64,000 nucleotides of DNA, taken from contig NZ_JAPSLH010000007.1 in the NCBI RefSeq assembly GCF_031180965.1, positions 121,826 to 185,825 of the forward strand, given 5' to 3'. Both the position numbers and the translations under genes were made by a program. This DNA comes from Chelativorans sp. Lineage in GTDB: Bacteria; Pseudomonadota; Alphaproteobacteria; Rhizobiales; Rhizobiaceae. This document shows positions 61,881-64,000 of the stretch, in pieces (the first letter of the stretch is position 1; each line of letters starts with the position of its first letter). The notes beneath the pieces are model-generated. The model saw nothing but the letters and a program-made list of their open reading frames with translations, ran no database searches and was not told the origin of the DNA.

Positions 61881-62065
61881 TCACCCTGAACGCATTCTTG
61901 AACAAGGACGACACGCAAGTCGCCCTGCAGTTTCCCGAGCTCGACGGCGCGACAGTCACCCTCACCCGCGACGATCTGGACGAGTTCATTGCGGTTCTGA
62001 GAAACATCCGCGAGTGCATGCAGCCGTCCGATGCGCAGCCGCCGCAAAACCAACTGCATTCCTAA
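61877..62065 (+). CDS. Small hypothetical protein coupled to ligD
   Basis: 62 aa, ATGA overlap with the ligD stop. Confidence 0.6.
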   Translation: MITLNAFLNKDDTQVALQFPELDGATVTLTRDDLDEFIAVLRNIRECMQPSDAQPPQNQLHS

Positions 62066-62072
62066 TGAGCGG

Positions 62073-62363
62073 TCAAGCAGACCGAACCGGGACATAGACG
62101 GCAATTCTCCTGCCGTCGGTCAGCGAGACGCAGTTTGCCTCTGTGAAGGCTCCCGCCTCGACATACCTGGGGACTATCTTCAGATCGCTGCCCTCTAGCG
62201 GCTCCCCTTGAAGGGGCGTGTAGGGCGCCGATCTCTCCCCGTCAGTCACGATCACCAAGCCGTCTGAGCGCACATCGGCTACCGTAAGGTCATCGCCTTC
62301 CATGGTCGCCGACCGGGGCAACGATGCCTGGAATTCCTCGTCGTAAGCTGCTTCTTCGTGCAT
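62073..62363 (-). CDS. Hypothetical acidic protein (96 aa)
   Basis: Intact ORF with coding-like composition. Confidence 0.5.
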   Translation of the reverse strand: MHEEAAYDEEFQASLPRSATMEGDDLTVADVRSDGLVIVTDGERSAPYTPLQGEPLEGSDLKIVPRYVEAGAFTEANCVSLTDGRRIAVYVPVRSA

Positions 62364-62402
62364 GCACCCGGAACGGCAGAACGCGAGGGATGTTCCAAAA
62401 CG

Positions 62403-62434
62403 AAAAAAGCCCCGCCGGCCGGAGCCAGCGGGGC
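62403..62434 (-). terminator. Intrinsic terminator of the minus-strand lysis-type gene block
   Basis: gccccgc...gcggggc stem (62409-62415/62428-62434) followed by TTTTTT on the minus strand. Confidence 0.8.
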
Positions 62435-62504
62435 GAATTGGTACTGAAAGGGATCCCGGGGTGAGGGGCTCCGGTCATCCTAACTGAAGTGCCGGGGAAA
62501 AGTT

Positions 62505-62846
62505 TCACCGCTTCCGGATCGCGTTCCCGAGCTCGCGCATCTCGCGGCGGAGCTCTCCGATCTCCCGCGCCAAGTCTTCGGAGTTCTCGCAGATGGTGTG
62601 AAGCACGGCACGGTTGCGCTCCGCCGCCTGACGGTTTTGCACCTGCTCGACATTGTTGGCTTCGATTGCCGCCGCGAGCTGCTTGACCGCGCCACTATCG
62701 ATCAGCGCTCCCGCGATTTCCATCGTTTGCTCTTCGGGCGGTTTCCGGCGCTGGCCCCACCACAAGCCGAAGGCTGCGAGGATCCCGAGCACGCCGTAGC
62801 CGATGAGCTGGGCAATCGGGACGATCTGTTCAGAGTCCAGGTTCAT
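62505..62846 (-). CDS. Phage-type small membrane protein with coiled-coil tail
   Basis: N-terminal TM 'LIGYGVLGILAAFGLWWG' and helical C-terminus 'REIGELRREMRELGNAIRKR'. Confidence 0.6.
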   Translation of the reverse strand: MNLDSEQIVPIAQLIGYGVLGILAAFGLWWGQRRKPPEEQTMEIAGALIDSGAVKQLAAAIEANNVEQVQNRQAAERNRAVLHTICENSEDLAREIGELRREMRELGNAIRKR

Positions 62847-63318
62847 CGCGCTTCACCACCCTCGCCTGCTGTGAAGCACCGACGTCTGCCCATGCTCTGA
62901 AGAGGTTCCACGCGTCCTGCGCCATGGCGGCGAGGTAGATCACCATACCGGTCCCGGCTGCGCCATGGTTGAGCCACGCCAGCATCATGCCCAACGCAAC
63001 CTGTCCCCAGAAGATGCAGGCCGCGAAAGAGGCAAGCCCGCGCATGTGCGGCGAGTATGGGAAAGCTCGGAAGGTGCCGTTGATGACCAGCGCGGTGAGG
63101 CGCAGCAGCCCCACCACGAGGCAAATCACGGCCCAAGTGTCCTCATCCGCCATGCGCGCCAGTTCGGAAAAGGAGGGCGCATTCGCGAAGGTGTTTCCGT
63201 CACCGGAGAGAACCGCGGCCCAGCCGAGTATGGCGCCGGTCAGCACCCATTCCGAAACACGCTGAGGAAAGTGCTCACGGATGCCTGTCGCCAGGCGAAG
63301 AACGATCATCTCCAGCAT
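62830..63318 (-). CDS. Multi-TM phage-type membrane protein
   Basis: Several predicted TM segments, located in lysis-type block, overlaps neighbours. Confidence 0.6.
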   Translation of the reverse strand: MLEMIVLRLATGIREHFPQRVSEWVLTGAILGWAAVLSGDGNTFANAPSFSELARMADEDTWAVICLVVGLLRLTALVINGTFRAFPYSPHMRGLASFAACIFWGQVALGMMLAWLNHGAAGTGMVIYLAAMAQDAWNLFRAWADVGASQQARVVKRDEPGL

Positions 63319-63518
63319 CCTCTCCCCGCCCCGAACGTGTTGTGAGCCGCCACATGTTCTGCGAAGGGTCGGTCATTGCGGATGATGAAATCGCGCGTCG
63401 GTGCTGCCGGCGTCAGCTTGCGCCAGCCGTCGCACTCACTCACAGGTGCCGTCGTCTGACATCCGGCCGCCGAGAGCCCGGCAAAGAGCAGCATCGTCCA
63501 GATTGCGAATTGTCTCAT
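63306..63518 (-). CDS. Candidate o-spanin (Rz1-like lipoprotein)
   Basis: 'MRQFAIWTMLLFAGLSAAGCQTT' lipobox; start lies out of frame inside the i-spanin candidate. Confidence 0.6.
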   Translation of the reverse strand: MRQFAIWTMLLFAGLSAAGCQTTAPVSECDGWRKLTPAAPTRDFIIRNDRPFAEHVAAHNTFGAGRGCWR

Positions 63519-63678
63519 CGGTGGAGTTCCTTTCGCGGAGAAGGTCGACGGAGCGCTCGAGCGCGGCACGGCGCTCGTCATTGGCGCCGGCGCGGTAGGC
63601 TGCGGTGTGCGACCAGGCGAGACCCGCCAGCACTGCGAGCGCCGCACCCAGCTTGATCCATGTTCCAAGGCCGAACAT
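63436..63678 (-). CDS. Candidate i-spanin (Rz-like)
   Basis: N-terminal TM 'WIKLGAALAVLAGLAW' then 'YRAGANDERRAALERSVDLLRERNSTDETIRNLDD' helical segment. Confidence 0.6.
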   Translation of the reverse strand: MFGLGTWIKLGAALAVLAGLAWSHTAAYRAGANDERRAALERSVDLLRERNSTDETIRNLDDAALCRALGGRMSDDGTCE

Positions 63679-63983
63679 CACACCGCCTCCGGAATGGCGT
63701 CGCCCTCGTCGGTCTGCCGGCTTTTCCACCAGCCGTAAGCGGCCCAGGAGAGGCCACCAAGCACGAGGAGGACCGCGATGATGGTGAGCGCCCCGGACAG
63801 CCATTCGAGGCCGGGAACGCCGGCAAGCCGTTCCGCCGCAATGTCTATCTGCTGGCGCGCGGTCTCAATACCAGCCCCGGTGACGACTGCCGCACCGCCC
63901 TGCTTCGCCTCTTCGGTCTCCAGCGGCCCCAGCGAGCCCGGAACCTCCTCCGGCGCGACCTTGAACGACGACAGAGCGCGCAT
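63678..63983 (-). CDS. C-terminal part of a phage protein (possible endolysin with C-terminal TM segment); may begin outside the window
   Basis: 'GLEWLSGALTIIAVLLVLGGLSWAAYGWWKSRQ' C-terminal TM, directly upstream of the spanin candidates. Confidence 0.45.
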   Translation of the reverse strand: MRALSSFKVAPEEVPGSLGPLETEEAKQGGAAVVTGAGIETARQQIDIAAERLAGVPGLEWLSGALTIIAVLLVLGGLSWAAYGWWKSRQTDEGDAIPEAV

Positions 63984-64000
63984 GGTCTCGGGACCGGCTA

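Noticed and set aside
1-64000. CRISPR arrays, IS elements or transposases
   Set aside because: No spaced direct-repeat arrays of CRISPR type and no transposase-like translations were seen in the window.

Overview
High-GC alphaproteobacterial chromosome segment. The gene content (feuPQ-like pair, ccmIEFH-degP-RR-HK-glnE run, MucR, DUF6456/DnaA-domain pair, BetI) suggests Rhizobiales, but I could not run a taxonomic search. From about 0 to 56.6 kb it looks like ordinary core genome: glnE, two-component systems, degP, a cytochrome c maturation cluster, a class A PBP, mucR, a seven-subunit Mrp/Mnh cation/H+ antiporter operon (mnhA-G), msrB, an S9 peptidase, c-type cytochromes, sodB, a class IV aminotransferase, an L,D-transpeptidase, a HerA-like ATPase, mutAB, corA, an AbrB/Doc toxin-antitoxin pair, a Tat-exported repetitive protein, an asparaginase, and betI-betA-betB. 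A tRNA-Pro(CGG) at 56630-56706 appears to mark the left boundary of a prophage or genomic island that runs off the right edge. The island holds a ribbon-helix-helix-like gene next to an array of GATATC-containing repeats, and a co-directional cassette of HNH nuclease, SNase-like nuclease, SRAP/YedK peptidase and a PE-less LigD (LIG-POL). Facing it is a phage lysis-type block with overlapping i-spanin/o-spanin genes. The most interesting items are this DNA repair/nuclease cassette, the repeat array at 57.02-57.12 kb, the AbrB-Doc module with a strong inverted repeat, and a conserved-looking gene at 14.9-15.4 kb that appears broken by two frameshifts. All calls are from reading sequence and translations; no database search was run.
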